The notes: a model not told the origin generated them from the letters alone. Counted from the stretch's first letter, positions 17,735 through 27,355 are shown. The stretch: 64,000 bases of DNA from Sphingomonas sp. SORGH_AS_0950 (GCF_030818415.1 NZ_JAUTAE010000001.1:64501-128500); one strand, 5' to 3'. A program made the numbers and translations.

Positions 17735-19096
17735 TCAGACGCGGGCGCTTTTCAGCGTCTCCATCTCGCCCATCACCCGCGCCCGGCGGCCATAGACCAA
17801 CTCGAACAGCGGGCTGGCCATCATCGTCGTGACGATCGCCATCAGCACCAGCATCGAGAACAGCGCGGGGCCGATAATCCCCTTCTGCAACCCGATATTG
17901 ATGATGATCAGCTCCATCAGCCCGCGCGAGTTCATCAGCGCGCCGATGCCCATCGCGGTCCGGTTGTCCTCGCCGCACACCCGCGCCGCGAGATAGCAGG
18001 CGCCGAACTTCGCCGCGATCGATGCGGCCAGGATGCCCAGCGCGATCAGCAGCAGCGGGAGGGAATTGACCATGTCCATCCGGGTGTTGAGCCCCGAATA
18101 GGTGAAGAACATCGGCAGCAGCAGGACGACGGCCAGCGGCTCGACCTTCTTCTTCAGCTCGGCGACGAACAGTCCGCGCGGCATGAAGACGCCCAGGATG
18201 AAGCCGCCGAATATGCCGTGGACCCCGATCGCGTCCATGATGAAGGCCGAGATGCAGAAGGCCATCAACGTGATCGCCAGCACGTTCATGCTCATCTCGC
18301 CCCGCGCCTCGACCGCGCGGCCGAGCGGGGCGAGGATGCGGCGGCCGAACAGGATCAGGAAACCGACATACAGGAACGCGCCGCCGATCGCGAGGATCGC
18401 GACCCCGCTGCCCCCGCCGAACGTCGCCAGCACCACCGCCAGCACGCACCAGGACGTCGCGTCATCGAACGCCCCCGCCGCCAGCGACAGGGTGCCCAGC
18501 GGACTGTCGGCCAGCCCGCGTTCGTTGATGATCCGCGCCAGCATCGGAAAGGCGGTCAGCGCGATGCAGGCGCCCATGAACAGCGTGGCATTGGCCTGGC
18601 TGATGCCCGGCGCGAACAGCCCCGGTACGGTCAGCAGCGCAGGCGTGATGACCGCCGCGATCAGGAACGGCGCGATGACGCCCGAGGCCGACACCGCCAA
18701 CGCGCTGCGCGCCTTGGACTGGAAATGGTCGAGCCGCAGCGTCAGGCCGACCAGGAACATGTAGAGCGCCACCCCGAGCTGCGCCCCGGCATAGAGGATG
18801 TTGCGCGTCTCCTTGGGGAAGATCGCGGCCTGAAGCTCGGGAAAGGCCAGTCCCAGCAGCGAGGGGCCCAGCACCACGCCCGCGATCATCTCCCCCACGA
18901 CCGGCGGTTGCGCCAGGAAGCGCTGCCCCAGCCATCCGACGATGCGGCAGGCGAACAGGATGACGGCGAGTTGCAGGAAGAAATGGATGCTGAAGTCGCC
19001 GGGGGCATAGCTGGCCGCCTGCGCTGCGGTCGCCGGGCCATGCGGCGACAATATGCCCCCCGCCGTCTGCCAGAAACTGTCGATCGCGTCGTTCAT
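17735..19096 (-). CDS. Cation:proton antiporter (CPA2/KefB type)
   Basis: The 453-residue inner-membrane protein has about 12-13 hydrophobic segments. CPA2 features include PPVVGEMIAGVVLGPSLLG early in the protein, GACIALTAFPMLARIINERGL, the Asp-containing AAGAFDDATSWCVLAV and FTYSGLNTRMD. It likely exchanges Na+ or K+ for H+. It lacks the cytoplasmic TrkA-N/RCK regulatory domain of KefB/KefC, since the protein ends soon after the last membrane helix. It appears monocistronic. Confidence 0.88.
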   Translation of the reverse strand: MNDAIDSFWQTAGGILSPHGPATAAQAASYAPGDFSIHFFLQLAVILFACRIVGWLGQRFLAQPPVVGEMIAGVVLGPSLLGLAFPELQAAIFPKETRNILYAGAQLGVALYMFLVGLTLRLDHFQSKARSALAVSASGVIAPFLIAAVITPALLTVPGLFAPGISQANATLFMGACIALTAFPMLARIINERGLADSPLGTLSLAAGAFDDATSWCVLAVVLATFGGGSGVAILAIGGAFLYVGFLILFGRRILAPLGRAVEARGEMSMNVLAITLMAFCISAFIMDAIGVHGIFGGFILGVFMPRGLFVAELKKKVEPLAVVLLLPMFFTYSGLNTRMDMVNSLPLLLIALGILAASIAAKFGACYLAARVCGEDNRTAMGIGALMNSRGLMELIIINIGLQKGIIGPALFSMLVLMAIVTTMMASPLFELVYGRRARVMGEMETLKSARV

Positions 19097-19226
19097 ATCG
19101 CCCTGCCGAGCCCCCTCCTGTCATCCGATCCCCTTTGGGGAGCGGTATCATGATGACCTTAGCGGGGCAGACCATGCTCTGCATAGGTCCTGACGATATC
19201 AGGCGAAGGGGAAAGCCGACGGTCGA

Positions 19227-21437
19227 TCACGCCATGGCTGGCAGCCGGTCGAGATGCTTTTCCAGCGTCAGCGGATAGTCACGAATGCGCACGCCGGTCG
19301 CGTTATAGACCGCATTCGCCACCGCCGCGCCGACCCCGCACAGGCCCAGCTCGCCCACGCCCTTGGCCTTCATCGGATTGGCCTTGTCATCGGCTTCCTC
19401 CAGGAAGACGACCTCCTGATGCGGGATGTCGGCATGGACCGGCACCTCATAGCCGGCCAGGTCGTGGTTGACGAAGAAGCCGAAGCGCGTGTCGACCGCC
19501 AGTTCCTCCATCAGCGCCGAGCCGACACCCATGGTCATCGCGCCGATCATCTGGCTGCGTGCCGATTTGGGATTGAGGATGCGCCCCGCCGCGCAGACCG
19601 CCAGCATCCGGCGCAGGCGGGTGACGCCGGTATAGGCGTCCACCCCGACCTCGACGAAATGCGCGCCGAAGGTCGACAGCTGGTACGTCTTGTCGAGCTC
19701 GCCGAACTCGATCCGGTCCTCGGCGGACAGCGGACCGGCGGCGACGGCATCGCGCAGCGCGACCGATCGGTTGCCGCCCGTGACCTTGCCCCCTGCAAAG
19801 CTGAGGTCGGCCGAGTTGAAGCCCAGCCGCTGCGCGATCGCCTCGCGCAGCTTCACGCACGCGGCATAGACCCCGGCCGTCGCATTGGCCGCGCCGAACT
19901 GCCCGCCCGAGCCCGCCGATACGGGATAGGCGGAGTCGCCCAGCCGGACATCGACCCTGTCCATCGGCACGCCCATCATCTCGGCAGCGGTCTGGGCGAT
20001 GATCGTATAGCTGCCGGTGCCGATATCGGTCATGTCGGTTTCGACGACGAGGCGACCGTCCTTGCCCAGCGTGACCCGCGCGGCCGACTTCATGTTCATA
20101 TGATTGCGGAAGGCGGAGGCGACGCCCATGCCGACCAGCCAGCGGCCGTCGCGGACCTGGGCGGGCTTGGCGCTGCGCCGCGACCAGCCGAAACGCTGCG
20201 CGCCTTCCTCCAGGCAGCGCACCAGCTGGCGCTGCGAAAAGCGGCGCTCGGGCTTTTCGGGGTCGACCTGGGTGTCGTTCTTCACGCGGAAGGCGACCGG
20301 GTCCAGCCCCAGCTTCTCGGCCATTTCGTCCATGGCGATTTCCAGCGCCATCATGCCAGGCGCCTCGCCGGGCGCGCGCATCGCATTGCCCTCCGGCAGG
20401 TTGAGCACCGCGAGCCGCATCGAGGTCAGGCGGTTGGGACCGGCATAGAGCAGCTTGGTCTGGTTGACCGCCGTTTCGGGGCCGCCGCCGGGCTGATCGC
20501 CCGATCCGCTTTCATGCGCGATCGCCTGGATGCTGCCGTCCTTGCTCGCGCCGATCCGGATGCGCTGCGTGGTCGCGGGGCGGTGGGTGGCGTTGTTGGC
20601 CATCAGCGGCCGCTGCATCGCGACCTTGACCGGCCGCCCGACCGCCCTGGCGCCCAGCGCCGCCATCACCGCATCGGCGCGCAGGAACAGCTTCCCGCCA
20701 AACCCGCCGCCGACATAGGGAGAGATCAGCCGCACCTTCTCCTTGGGCAGCCCCAGCGTCTTGGCAAGGTCGCCGCGCCCCCAGGCGATCATCTGGTTGG
20801 AGGTCCAGACGGTGAGCTGGTCGCCGTCCCAGGATGCGATCGACGCGAACGGCTCCATCATCGCATGGCTGTGATCGGGCGTCGTATAGGTCGCGTCGAG
20901 CTGGACCGGCGCGGCGGCGAAGGCGCTCTCGAAACTGCCGGTCCGGTCGGCCTTGCCGGGCTTGCCCTCTTCGCCGCCAGCCAGCGGCGCGGTCTTCAGC
21001 GCATCGTCCAGGTCATATTGGCCCTTGGCGCGTTCGTAATCGATGCGGACGAGGCCAGCGGCGGCGCGCGCCTGTTCGAAGGTCTCGGCGACGACGATGG
21101 CGATCGCCTGGTGATAATGGTCGATCTCGGGCCCGCCGAGCAGCTTGACGGTGTTGAAATTGCCCTTGTTCAGCTTGCCCGCATCGGCGGCGGTGGCGAT
21201 GCCCAGCACGCCCGGCGCGCCGCGTGCATCGTCCAGGTTCATCGACCGGATGCGGCCCTTGGCGATGGCCGAACCGATGATCCAGCCATAGGCGGCATTC
21301 GGCGCCTCGGCATGATGCTCATAGGCGTAAGGGGCGGTCCCGGTGACCTTTTTCGGGCCGTCGATTCGGTCATGCGCCCGGCCGACCACGGCCATGCGGT
21401 CGATGGGGTTGGCGCCCGCAGGCTCGGTGAATTTCAT
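19227..21437 (-). CDS. paoC: Aldehyde oxidoreductase, molybdenum-binding subunit (PaoC-like)
   Basis: This is the large subunit of a xanthine-oxidase-family enzyme. The 736-residue product has the aldehyde oxidase/xanthine dehydrogenase a/b hammerhead domain (about 20-140) and the molybdopterin-binding domains. The catalytic Glu696 is in [10 protein letters not shown] near the C-terminus, and the cofactor-contact motifs VGGGFGGK and [15 protein letters not shown] are present. It is the last gene of a three-gene operon and overlaps paoB by 4 bases. E. coli PaoABC oxidises aromatic and other aldehydes in the periplasm; the same broad role is inferred here. Confidence 0.9.
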   Translation of the reverse strand: MKFTEPAGANPIDRMAVVGRAHDRIDGPKKVTGTAPYAYEHHAEAPNAAYGWIIGSAIAKGRIRSMNLDDARGAPGVLGIATAADAGKLNKGNFNTVKLLGGPEIDHYHQAIAIVVAETFEQARAAAGLVRIDYERAKGQYDLDDALKTAPLAGGEEGKPGKADRTGSFESAFAAAPVQLDATYTTPDHSHAMMEPFASIASWDGDQLTVWTSNQMIAWGRGDLAKTLGLPKEKVRLISPYVGGGFGGKLFLRADAVMAALGARAVGRPVKVAMQRPLMANNATHRPATTQRIRIGASKDGSIQAIAHESGSGDQPGGGPETAVNQTKLLYAGPNRLTSMRLAVLNLPEGNAMRAPGEAPGMMALEIAMDEMAEKLGLDPVAFRVKNDTQVDPEKPERRFSQRQLVRCLEEGAQRFGWSRRSAKPAQVRDGRWLVGMGVASAFRNHMNMKSAARVTLGKDGRLVVETDMTDIGTGSYTIIAQTAAEMMGVPMDRVDVRLGDSAYPVSAGSGGQFGAANATAGVYAACVKLREAIAQRLGFNSADLSFAGGKVTGGNRSVALRDAVAAGPLSAEDRIEFGELDKTYQLSTFGAHFVEVGVDAYTGVTRLRRMLAVCAAGRILNPKSARSQMIGAMTMGVGSALMEELAVDTRFGFFVNHDLAGYEVPVHADIPHQEVVFLEEADDKANPMKAKGVGELGLCGVGAAVANAVYNATGVRIRDYPLTLEKHLDRLPAMA

Positions 21438-22384
21438 GCGGTCCTCGCCTGGCTGATGACGGCCGCCAGCGTCCGTTCGACGAGCGGCACCTTATAGGCA
21501 TTGTCCGGGGTAGGGCGGGCGTCGGCGAGCAGGGTCGCCGTCACCGCATTGGCCCCTTGCGGCAGGGCGGCCTCCGCCGCCTCGACCCGCCAGGGCTTGT
21601 GCGCGACGCCGCCCACCGCGACCCGGCCGGTGCCATCCTTCTGGACGACGGCCGCGACCGAGACGAGCGCGAAGGCATAGGAGGCGCGGTCGCGCACCTT
21701 CTCATAGATATGCGTGCCGCCGACCGGGCGGGGCAGGGTGATCGCGGTGATCAGCTCGCCCGGATGCAGCGCCGTCTCGATATGCGGGGTGTTGCCGGGC
21801 AGGCGGTGGAAGTCGGCGATGGGGATGGCGCGGGTCCGGCCGTCCGCATTCACCGTCTCGACCGTGGCGTCGAGCACCCGCATCGCGACGTTCATGTCGC
21901 TGGGGTTGGTGGCGATACAGTCGCTGCTCGCCCCCACCACCGCCAGCTGGCGCGAATAGCCGCCGATCGCACTGCACCCGGTGCCGGGCTTGCGCTTGTT
22001 GCAGGCCATGTTGGTATCGTAGAAATAGGGGCAGCGCGTCCGCTGGAGCAGATTGCCAGCGGTCGTCGCCTTGTTGCGCAGCTGGCCGCTGGCCCCCGCG
22101 ACGATCGCGCGCGACAGGACGCCATAGTCTCGCCGCACCCGATCGTCGGCGGCGAGCGCGGTGTTGGTGGCGAAGGCGCCGATGCGCAGGCCACCCTCCT
22201 TCGTTTTCTCGATCCGGTCGAGCCCCAGATCCTGGACGTCGATCAGGTGGGTCGGCGTCTCCACCTCGATCTTCATCAGGTCGAGCAGATTGGTGCCGCC
22301 CGCCAGGAACTTCGCACCCGGTCGCGCCGCCGCGCGCGCCGCCGCGACCGCGTCCCTGGCGCGCTCATAGGTAAAGGCCTTCAT
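21434..22384 (-). CDS. paoB: Aldehyde oxidoreductase, FAD-binding subunit (PaoB-like)
   Basis: The 316-residue CO-dehydrogenase-type flavoprotein subunit has FAD loops [11 protein letters not shown] (residues 28-38) and [10 protein letters not shown] (near 108). It carries four cysteines (C118, C128, C137, C156) in the segment [21 protein letters not shown] and following. These match the extra [4Fe-4S] cluster insert that distinguishes PaoB from ordinary xanthine dehydrogenase flavin subunits. It overlaps both neighbours by 4 bases. The ATG at 22384 is set by the overlap with paoA and by the conserved MKAFTYERA beginning. Confidence 0.92.
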   Translation of the reverse strand: MKAFTYERARDAVAAARAAARPGAKFLAGGTNLLDLMKIEVETPTHLIDVQDLGLDRIEKTKEGGLRIGAFATNTALAADDRVRRDYGVLSRAIVAGASGQLRNKATTAGNLLQRTRCPYFYDTNMACNKRKPGTGCSAIGGYSRQLAVVGASSDCIATNPSDMNVAMRVLDATVETVNADGRTRAIPIADFHRLPGNTPHIETALHPGELITAITLPRPVGGTHIYEKVRDRASYAFALVSVAAVVQKDGTGRVAVGGVAHKPWRVEAAEAALPQGANAVTATLLADARPTPDNAYKVPLVERTLAAVISQARTA

Positions 22385-23046
22385 GCCTTGGCTCCCGCAA
22401 CCTCGGTCATCGCCTCGGCGATGTTGGAATAGGCGCCGCAGCGGCAGATATTGCCGCTCATCCGCTCGCGCATCTCGGCGCCGGTCGCCTGCGGACGCGC
22501 GGTGATGTCGGCCTGCACATGGCTGGGCACGCCGCGCTTGATCTCGTCGAGCACACCGACCGCCGAGCAGATTTGGCCGGGTGTGCAATAGCCGCATTGA
22601 TAGCCGTCATGCTTGACGAAGGCCGCCTGCATCGGGTGCAGCCGATCGGGCGTGCCCAGCCCCTCGATGGTGGTGATCTCGTCGCCGTCATGCTGGAGCG
22701 CGAGCGAGAGGCAGCTGTTGATCCGCTGGCCGTTGACGATCACCGTACAGGCCCCGCACTGGCCATGGTCGCACCCTTTCTTGGTGCCGGTCAGGTGGAG
22801 ATGCTCGCGAAGCGTGTCGAGCAGCGTGGTGCGCGGATCGAGCGACAGCGCGCGGTCCTTGCCGTTGACCTTCAGGGTGACGGGCATGGTGGTGGGTTCG
22901 GGGGGCATGGTCGCCTTTCGGGGTTGCGCCTCGGCCGGGCTGTGCGCCGCCATCGCGGTTGCCGCGCCGCCGATCATGACGCCGCGTCGCGACACGGAAA
23001 ATTCGCTTTTGTCCGCCACCGTCCTGCTCCCTTGGATTCCGGTCAT
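22381..23046 (-). CDS. paoA: Aldehyde oxidoreductase, [2Fe-2S] subunit with Tat signal (PaoA-like)
   Basis: The 221-residue product starts with a twin-arginine export signal ([16 protein letters not shown], residues 19-34) and is followed by two [2Fe-2S] domains. C92, C97, C100 and C112 form the plant-ferredoxin-type cluster, and C151, C154, C201 and C203 the helical-domain cluster. Only this subunit carries an export signal, so the folded PaoABC complex is expected to be carried across together. The operon is divergent from an ECF sigma factor gene with about 150 bases between. A PaoD/XdhC-type cofactor-insertion chaperone is not in the window. Confidence 0.93.
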   Translation of the reverse strand: MTGIQGSRTVADKSEFSVSRRGVMIGGAATAMAAHSPAEAQPRKATMPPEPTTMPVTLKVNGKDRALSLDPRTTLLDTLREHLHLTGTKKGCDHGQCGACTVIVNGQRINSCLSLALQHDGDEITTIEGLGTPDRLHPMQAAFVKHDGYQCGYCTPGQICSAVGVLDEIKRGVPSHVQADITARPQATGAEMRERMSGNICRCGAYSNIAEAMTEVAGAKA

Positions 23047-23196
23047 CCGTCATCCGCGCGAAAAGGTCTCAGGACGCAACCGGCCCGGTCGACAGGCCAG
23101 CGCGGCTGGCGGTCATCATGTCACACAACGCGCCTAAGTCATTTTGGTGGCGTCCGAAAATATCATAGGATAGTTTGCCGCCAAAGGACCAGCATC

Positions 23197-23754
23197 ATGG
23201 TGATCGAAGAGGATAGCCGCTCGCGTCTCGCCGAGGCGCTGCTCCGCACCGCGCAGGAGGATCGCGCGGCCTTTCGGGAGGTGTATCGCCTGTCGTCGGC
23301 GCGGCTGTTCGGCATCTGCCTGCGCATCTGCGGGGAACGCCAGGCGGCCGAGGATGTGTTGCAGGACGTCTATCTGACCGTCTGGAAGCGCGCAGGCGGA
23401 TATGAGCCCGGACCCGCCAGCCCGCTGGCTTGGCTGGCGACGATCGCGCGCAACCGGGCGATCGACTGGCGGCGGGCGCATGGGCGGCACCGGGCCTCGC
23501 CGATCGACGAACAGCCGGTGCTGGTCGACGACGCCCCCATCGCCAGCACGGTCGTCGAGGATGCGCAGGAATCGCATCGCCTGGGCCGCTGCCTCGACGA
23601 ACTGGAAGGGCGGTCGCGGGATGCGATCCGCACCGCCTTTTTCGACGGCTGCACCTATGCCGAACTGGCCGATCGGTCGGCCGTGCCGCTCAGCACCATG
23701 AAGACCTGGATCCGCCGCGGCCTGATCCGCCTGAAGGACTGCATGGAGCGATGA
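23197..23754 (+). CDS. ECF RNA polymerase sigma factor
   Basis: The 185-residue sigma-70 family protein has region 2 (about 25-95, with DVLQDVYLTVWKRA and SPLAWLATIARNRAIDWRR) and region 4 (about 130-180, with RDAIRTAFFDGCTYAELADRSAVPLSTMKTWIRRGLIRL). An AAAGGA ribosome binding site lies 8 bases before ATG 23197. The frame is open far upstream, but that part is antisense to paoA. It overlaps the next gene, an anti-sigma factor, by 4 bases (ATGA), the usual sigma/anti-sigma arrangement. It resembles the SigK group because its partner is RskA-like. Confidence 0.93.
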   Translation: MVIEEDSRSRLAEALLRTAQEDRAAFREVYRLSSARLFGICLRICGERQAAEDVLQDVYLTVWKRAGGYEPGPASPLAWLATIARNRAIDWRRAHGRHRASPIDEQPVLVDDAPIASTVVEDAQESHRLGRCLDELEGRSRDAIRTAFFDGCTYAELADRSAVPLSTMKTWIRRGLIRLKDCMER

Positions 23755-24440
23755 CACCGCCACCGACCATGACGGGCGACGAACCCGACGCGATGGCCGC
23801 CGAACTGGCGCTGGGGCTGCTGGAGGGGGAGGAGCGGGCGACGGCGCTCCGCCGGATGCTGGCCGATCCCGGTTTCGCGGCCCAGGCGGCGCGGTGGCGC
23901 GATCGTTTCGCGCTCTGGTTCGATGCCTGGCCCGAAGTCGCCGCTCCGGCGGACGGGCTCGCCCGGCTGGAAGCGACGATCTTCGGCGCGCCGCCGCAGC
24001 AGCGGTCGTCGGTCCGGCTGTGGCAGGGGCTGGCGGCGCTGTCGGGGCTGGTCGCGGCCTGCCTGTTACTGTTCGTCGCCCTGCGCGGGCCCGAGGTGGC
24101 TTCGCCGTCCCCGCTGTTGACGACGATCGTCGCGAACAACGGGGCTGGGCCGATCGCCGCACTCTATGACCCCGGGACCGGCCGCCTGTCGCTGGACGCC
24201 GCCAACCAGCACCGGGCGGGGCGAAGCGCGCAGCTCTGGATCATCGGGGCGGACGGCGTGCCGCATTCGCTGGGCCTGATGGCGGATCGGGGGGCGACCC
24301 GGCTGGCCCTGTCTCGCGCGCTTCGCGACCGGATGCGGGTCGGGGCGACCATCGCCATCTCGATCGAGCCCGTTGGCGGTGCGCCGGGGCCGCTGCCCAC
24401 CGGGCCGGTGGTGGCGACCGGCGCATGGACGCCGGTGTGA
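23751..24440 (+). CDS. Anti-sigma factor, RskA family
   Basis: The 229-residue product has an N-terminal cytoplasmic anti-sigma domain (about 10-75, AAELALGLLEGEERATALRRMLADP), one membrane segment (about 93-112) and a periplasmic RskA C-terminal domain (GRSAQLWIIGADGVPHSLG and IAISIEPVGGAPGPLPTGPVVATG). It would sequester the ECF factor encoded just upstream until cleaved or inactivated by an envelope signal. The inducing signal cannot be read from the sequence. The translational overlap indicates equimolar production. Confidence 0.9.
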   Translation: MTPPPTMTGDEPDAMAAELALGLLEGEERATALRRMLADPGFAAQAARWRDRFALWFDAWPEVAAPADGLARLEATIFGAPPQQRSSVRLWQGLAALSGLVAACLLLFVALRGPEVASPSPLLTTIVANNGAGPIAALYDPGTGRLSLDAANQHRAGRSAQLWIIGADGVPHSLGLMADRGATRLALSRALRDRMRVGATIAISIEPVGGAPGPLPTGPVVATGAWTPV

Positions 24441-24594
24441 CGGCAGAAACAGCGCGACGGGTGGGGGCGGACATGCTAGTCGGTGGCATCGCCGGTTTGA
24501 CGACCGCAAGCGCTGGCGGCTGAGAGACCTTGTGCTCCCGCTTGTCGCGTCGGAGCAACCTGGTGATCCTATTTCTCGACGGACCGGGCGGCGC

Positions 24595-24660
24595 ATGATC
24601 GCACGCTTCGTGACCCGCTGGCTTCGGCGGCGCTATTGGCGGCGGATGGGTTGCCGATGA
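24595..24660 (+). CDS. Possible 21-residue basic peptide upstream of hypothetical gene
   Basis: The frame starts at ATG 24595 and encodes a 21-residue peptide with eight Arg and three Trp residues (core VTRWLRRRYWRRMG). It ends in an ATGA overlap with the next gene. Highly basic short ORFs with such overlaps can be translational-coupling leaders or small DUF1127-like proteins. No strong ribosome binding site is visible, and Arg-rich frames arise easily in high-GC DNA, so this is tentative. Confidence 0.28.
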   Translation: MIARFVTRWLRRRYWRRMGCR

Positions 24661-25040
24661 GCCGGCGCCCTTCGAGCATCGAAGACCATGACCGCGCCTA
24701 TCGCGCGCTGATGGACGGCATCCGCGTGGTGGAGGAACGGATCGCGCCGCTATGGAGCGCCGACCGCCGGGGGCTGTCGGATCGCCACCATATCGTCCGC
24801 CACCGGGTGACCGCCAACGGCTTTCGCGAACTCGACGTGCTGCTGGCGCACTGGATCGGGCTGGTCGCCCGCCGCCCGGTCCGCATGACCGAGATCGACG
24901 GCTGGCGCGAAGCCCCGCAGGACGCGCGGGGCGCCGCCGAGATGGTCTATACGCCTGCCGAAATCCTGCGGATCGCGGGGGACTATCGGCTCGCCGCGCC
25001 GCCGCCCCGGATGGCGCATGGTTGCGGAATGGCGGCCTGA
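24657..25040 (+). CDS. Hypothetical protein
   Basis: I do not recognise a family. The 127-residue product has no signal peptide or membrane segment. It has a His-rich central region (SDRHHIVRHRV), a mixed helical pattern and a C-terminal tail GCGMAA. It starts at ATG 24657 in a 4-base overlap with a possible small upstream frame. Codon use looks coding (G/C in third positions) and the frame on the opposite strand is not better, so I regard it as a real soluble cytoplasmic protein of unknown role. Confidence 0.6.
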   Translation: MSRRPSSIEDHDRAYRALMDGIRVVEERIAPLWSADRRGLSDRHHIVRHRVTANGFRELDVLLAHWIGLVARRPVRMTEIDGWREAPQDARGAAEMVYTPAEILRIAGDYRLAAPPPRMAHGCGMAA

Positions 25041-25131
25041 TCCCCATATCATCGGGGCTTTAGTCGCATATCGACGGTTCTCGGCGCTTTGCGGCCCCCT
25101 TTTCCTTCTTTCCCTGCTGCCCGGGCATCCG

Positions 25132-25154
25132 GGTCCGCCGATCCTCGGCAGACC
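25132..25154 (+). promoter_or_regulatory. Hairpin in the cspA 5' leader
   Basis: GGTCCGCCGA and TCGGCAGACC form a 10-base stem with one mismatch and loop TCC, about 20 bases before the cspA start codon. A pyrimidine-rich stretch precedes it. Cold-shock mRNAs often use structured leaders for temperature-dependent translation; this role is an inference. Confidence 0.35.
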
Positions 25155-25173
25155 GTGATCCGAAGGAAATATC

Positions 25174-25386
25174 ATGAGCCAGAACGGCACCGTCAAATTC
25201 TTCAACATGGACAAGGGCTATGGCTTCATCGCGCCCGATAATGGCGGCACCGATGCCTTTGTCCATATCTCGGCGGTCGAGCGTGCGGGGATGATCACGC
25301 TCCAGCAGAACCAGCGTGTCGGTTACGAGCTGGAGCAGGATCGTCGCGGCAAGATGGCGGCGGTCAACCTGCAACCGGTCGACTGA
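25174..25386 (+). CDS. cspA: Cold-shock protein (CspA family)
   Basis: The 70-residue single cold-shock domain has RNP-1 KGYGFIA (residues 14-20) and RNP-2 FVHIS (29-33), with surface aromatics F9, F10, Y16 and F18. These proteins bind single-stranded RNA/DNA and melt mRNA structure. A strong ribosome binding site (GAAGGA) lies 7 bases upstream. The leader contains a hairpin. Which of several paralogues expected in this genome this is, and whether it is cold-induced, cannot be told. Confidence 0.95.
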   Translation: MSQNGTVKFFNMDKGYGFIAPDNGGTDAFVHISAVERAGMITLQQNQRVGYELEQDRRGKMAAVNLQPVD

Positions 25387-25458
25387 CGCATATCGATGGC
25401 GGGGCCCGATATTCCGGTCCCGCCTGTTCCTGATGTTGGTGTCGGAAAGGATCCTGCC

Positions 25459-25650
25459 ATGCGTGATTCCGAACTCTATCAGCAGCGTGCGGCCGATTGC
25501 CGCGACCAGGCGGCGGCCTCCGACCTGGCCAATGTGCGCGAACGCTGTCTACGCGCGGAGGCGGCCTGGTCCGCCATGGCGCAACGCTCGCTCCGCACCG
25601 AGGCCGCGCGCGACGCGCGAGTTCAGACGGTGACCGCCATCTGCCCGTAA
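25459..25650 (+). CDS. Small hypothetical protein
   Basis: The 63-residue product (MRDSELYQQRAADCRDQAA...) is mostly alpha-helical, charged and soluble. It carries two cysteines in the pattern AADCR...ERCLRAEAAW. GGAAAGG lies 10 bases before ATG 25459. Small proteins of this look (an ELY start, then two Cys-containing helices) are, from memory, frequent in sphingomonads, but no function is known to me. It sits between cspA and the GH35-type gene and is probably monocistronic. Confidence 0.6.
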   Translation: MRDSELYQQRAADCRDQAAASDLANVRERCLRAEAAWSAMAQRSLRTEAARDARVQTVTAICP

Positions 25651-25738
25651 AGGGTGTGTCCGCTGGTTGATCCCCACCATCAAGCCGTGCACAAGCGCGC
25701 AAACGCGATCGATCGCGGATGATGGGAAGGGAAAAGTC

Positions 25739-27355
25739 ATGCGCCGTGAACTGGTTACAGCTCTGTTGGCGCTGGCGGCGGCGGCTCCGGCGGGTGCCCG
25801 GTCGACCGAGATCCCCCGCATCGCGACCCGCGACGGTCGCCACGCGCTGATCGTCGATGGACGGCCTTTCCTGATGCTGGGCGGGCAGGTCAACAATTCG
25901 AGCAACTATGCCGCCGCCCTGCCGCAGGTCTGGCCGGTGCTCGACCGCATCCATGCCAATACCGTCGAGATTCCCGTGGCTTGGCAACAGGTTGAGCCGG
26001 AGGAGGGGCGTTTCGACTTTTCCTTCGTCCAGACCCTGCTCGACCAGGCGCGCGCGCATGACAAGCGGGTCGTGCTGCTGTGGTTCGGGACGTGGAAGAA
26101 CACCTCGCCCGGCTATACCCCCGATTGGGTCAAGCTGGACAATCGCCGCTTTCCCCGGATGAAGACGCGCGACGGCAAGGACCATTACGTTCTGTCGCCG
26201 ATGTTCCGTTCGACGCTGGAGGCGGACAAGCGCGCCTTCGTCCGGCTGATGACCTATCTGAAGGACCATGATCCGCAGAACACGGTCATCATGGTCCAGC
26301 CGGAAAACGAGGTCGGCAGCTATCGCAACCCGCGCGACTATGGACCGGAGGCGCAGCGGCTGTTCGCCGGGCCGGTCCCCGCCATGCTGGTCCGCCAGTT
26401 GGGCAAGCGGCCGGGGACGTGGAGCGCCGTGTTCGGGACGCAGGCCGACCGCGCCTTCAACACCTGGTACACCGCGCGTTTCATCGACGAGATCGCGGCG
26501 GCGGGCAAGGCGGTGAAGCCGCTGCCCATGTACGTCAACGCCGCGCTGGCGGGCCCCTCCAACGTGCCTGACCCCGACGGGGTGGCGAGCGGCGGGCCGC
26601 AGCAGGACGTGCTCGACATCTGGAAGGTCGCGGCCCCCGCCATCGATGCCGAGGCGCCCGATATCTATGACCGCGCCAGCGGCAATGTCGCGCTGTATCT
26701 CAAGGCCTTTGCCCGGCCCGACAATCCGCTGCTGGTGCCCGAGATCGGCAATGCGCGCGAGTTCGGCCGCTATTTCTACGACGCGCTGGGGCGCGGGGCG
26801 ATCGGCTTTGCGCCGTTCGGCATGGATGACACCGGCTTCTTCAACTATCCGCTGGGCGCGACCAAGCTCGACGCGGCGACGCTCGATGCCTTTGCCGGGC
26901 CTTATGGCGCGGTGGCGGGGGTGATGCACGACTGGGCGCGGCTGGCGTTCGAGCATCCGACCTGGGGGGCGTCCAAGCCCGACGACGGCGCCGACGTGAA
27001 GACGGTGATGGGCGACTGGTCGATCCAGGGCAGCTTCGGCCAGTGGCAGTTCGGCGAGAAGAGCTGGAGCTGGCTCAAGTCCGAGCCCGCCCCCTGGGGC
27101 AAGGAGCCGGTCGGCGGCCTGGCGGTGATCCAGCTGTCGCGTGACGAATTCCTGATGACCGCCGACCATGTCCGCGTCCGCTTCGAGCCTGCGACCCCCG
27201 ATCCCAGGGCGATGGTGCTGCGGGTCGAGGAGGGGCATTTCGCGGAGGGGCGCTGGGTCATGGACCGGCTGTGGAACGGCGACCAGACCGATTACGGCAT
27301 CAACATCGTCGACCGTCCCGTCGTCCTGAAGGTCGTCATGGGGCGCTATCGCTGA
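25739..27355 (+). CDS. GH35-type beta-galactosidase-like glycosidase (DUF5597-containing)
   Basis: The 538-residue exported protein has a signal peptide (to about residue 20). A TIM-barrel follows, with PFLMLGGQVNNSS, IHANTVEIPVAWQQVEPEEGRFDFSF and the clan GH-A pair: acid/base Glu191 in QPENEVGSY and nucleophile Glu335 in LVPEIGNA. A C-terminal beta domain of the DUF5597 type ends the protein. It likely removes terminal beta-linked sugars (galactose or similar) from plant polysaccharide side chains. GGGAAGGG lies 8 bases before ATG 25739. It may belong functionally with the TonB receptor and glycosidases to the right. Confidence 0.85.
   Translation: MRRELVTALLALAAAAPAGARSTEIPRIATRDGRHALIVDGRPFLMLGGQVNNSSNYAAALPQVWPVLDRIHANTVEIPVAWQQVEPEEGRFDFSFVQTLLDQARAHDKRVVLLWFGTWKNTSPGYTPDWVKLDNRRFPRMKTRDGKDHYVLSPMFRSTLEADKRAFVRLMTYLKDHDPQNTVIMVQPENEVGSYRNPRDYGPEAQRLFAGPVPAMLVRQLGKRPGTWSAVFGTQADRAFNTWYTARFIDEIAAAGKAVKPLPMYVNAALAGPSNVPDPDGVASGGPQQDVLDIWKVAAPAIDAEAPDIYDRASGNVALYLKAFARPDNPLLVPEIGNAREFGRYFYDALGRGAIGFAPFGMDDTGFFNYPLGATKLDAATLDAFAGPYGAVAGVMHDWARLAFEHPTWGASKPDDGADVKTVMGDWSIQGSFGQWQFGEKSWSWLKSEPAPWGKEPVGGLAVIQLSRDEFLMTADHVRVRFEPATPDPRAMVLRVEEGHFAEGRWVMDRLWNGDQTDYGINIVDRPVVLKVVMGRYR

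Noticed and set aside
23047..23196. EcfG-type or autoregulatory ECF promoter before the sigma factor gene
   Set aside because: Short matches (AAC, CGTC) occur, but with spacing outside the usual range, so no promoter was annotated.
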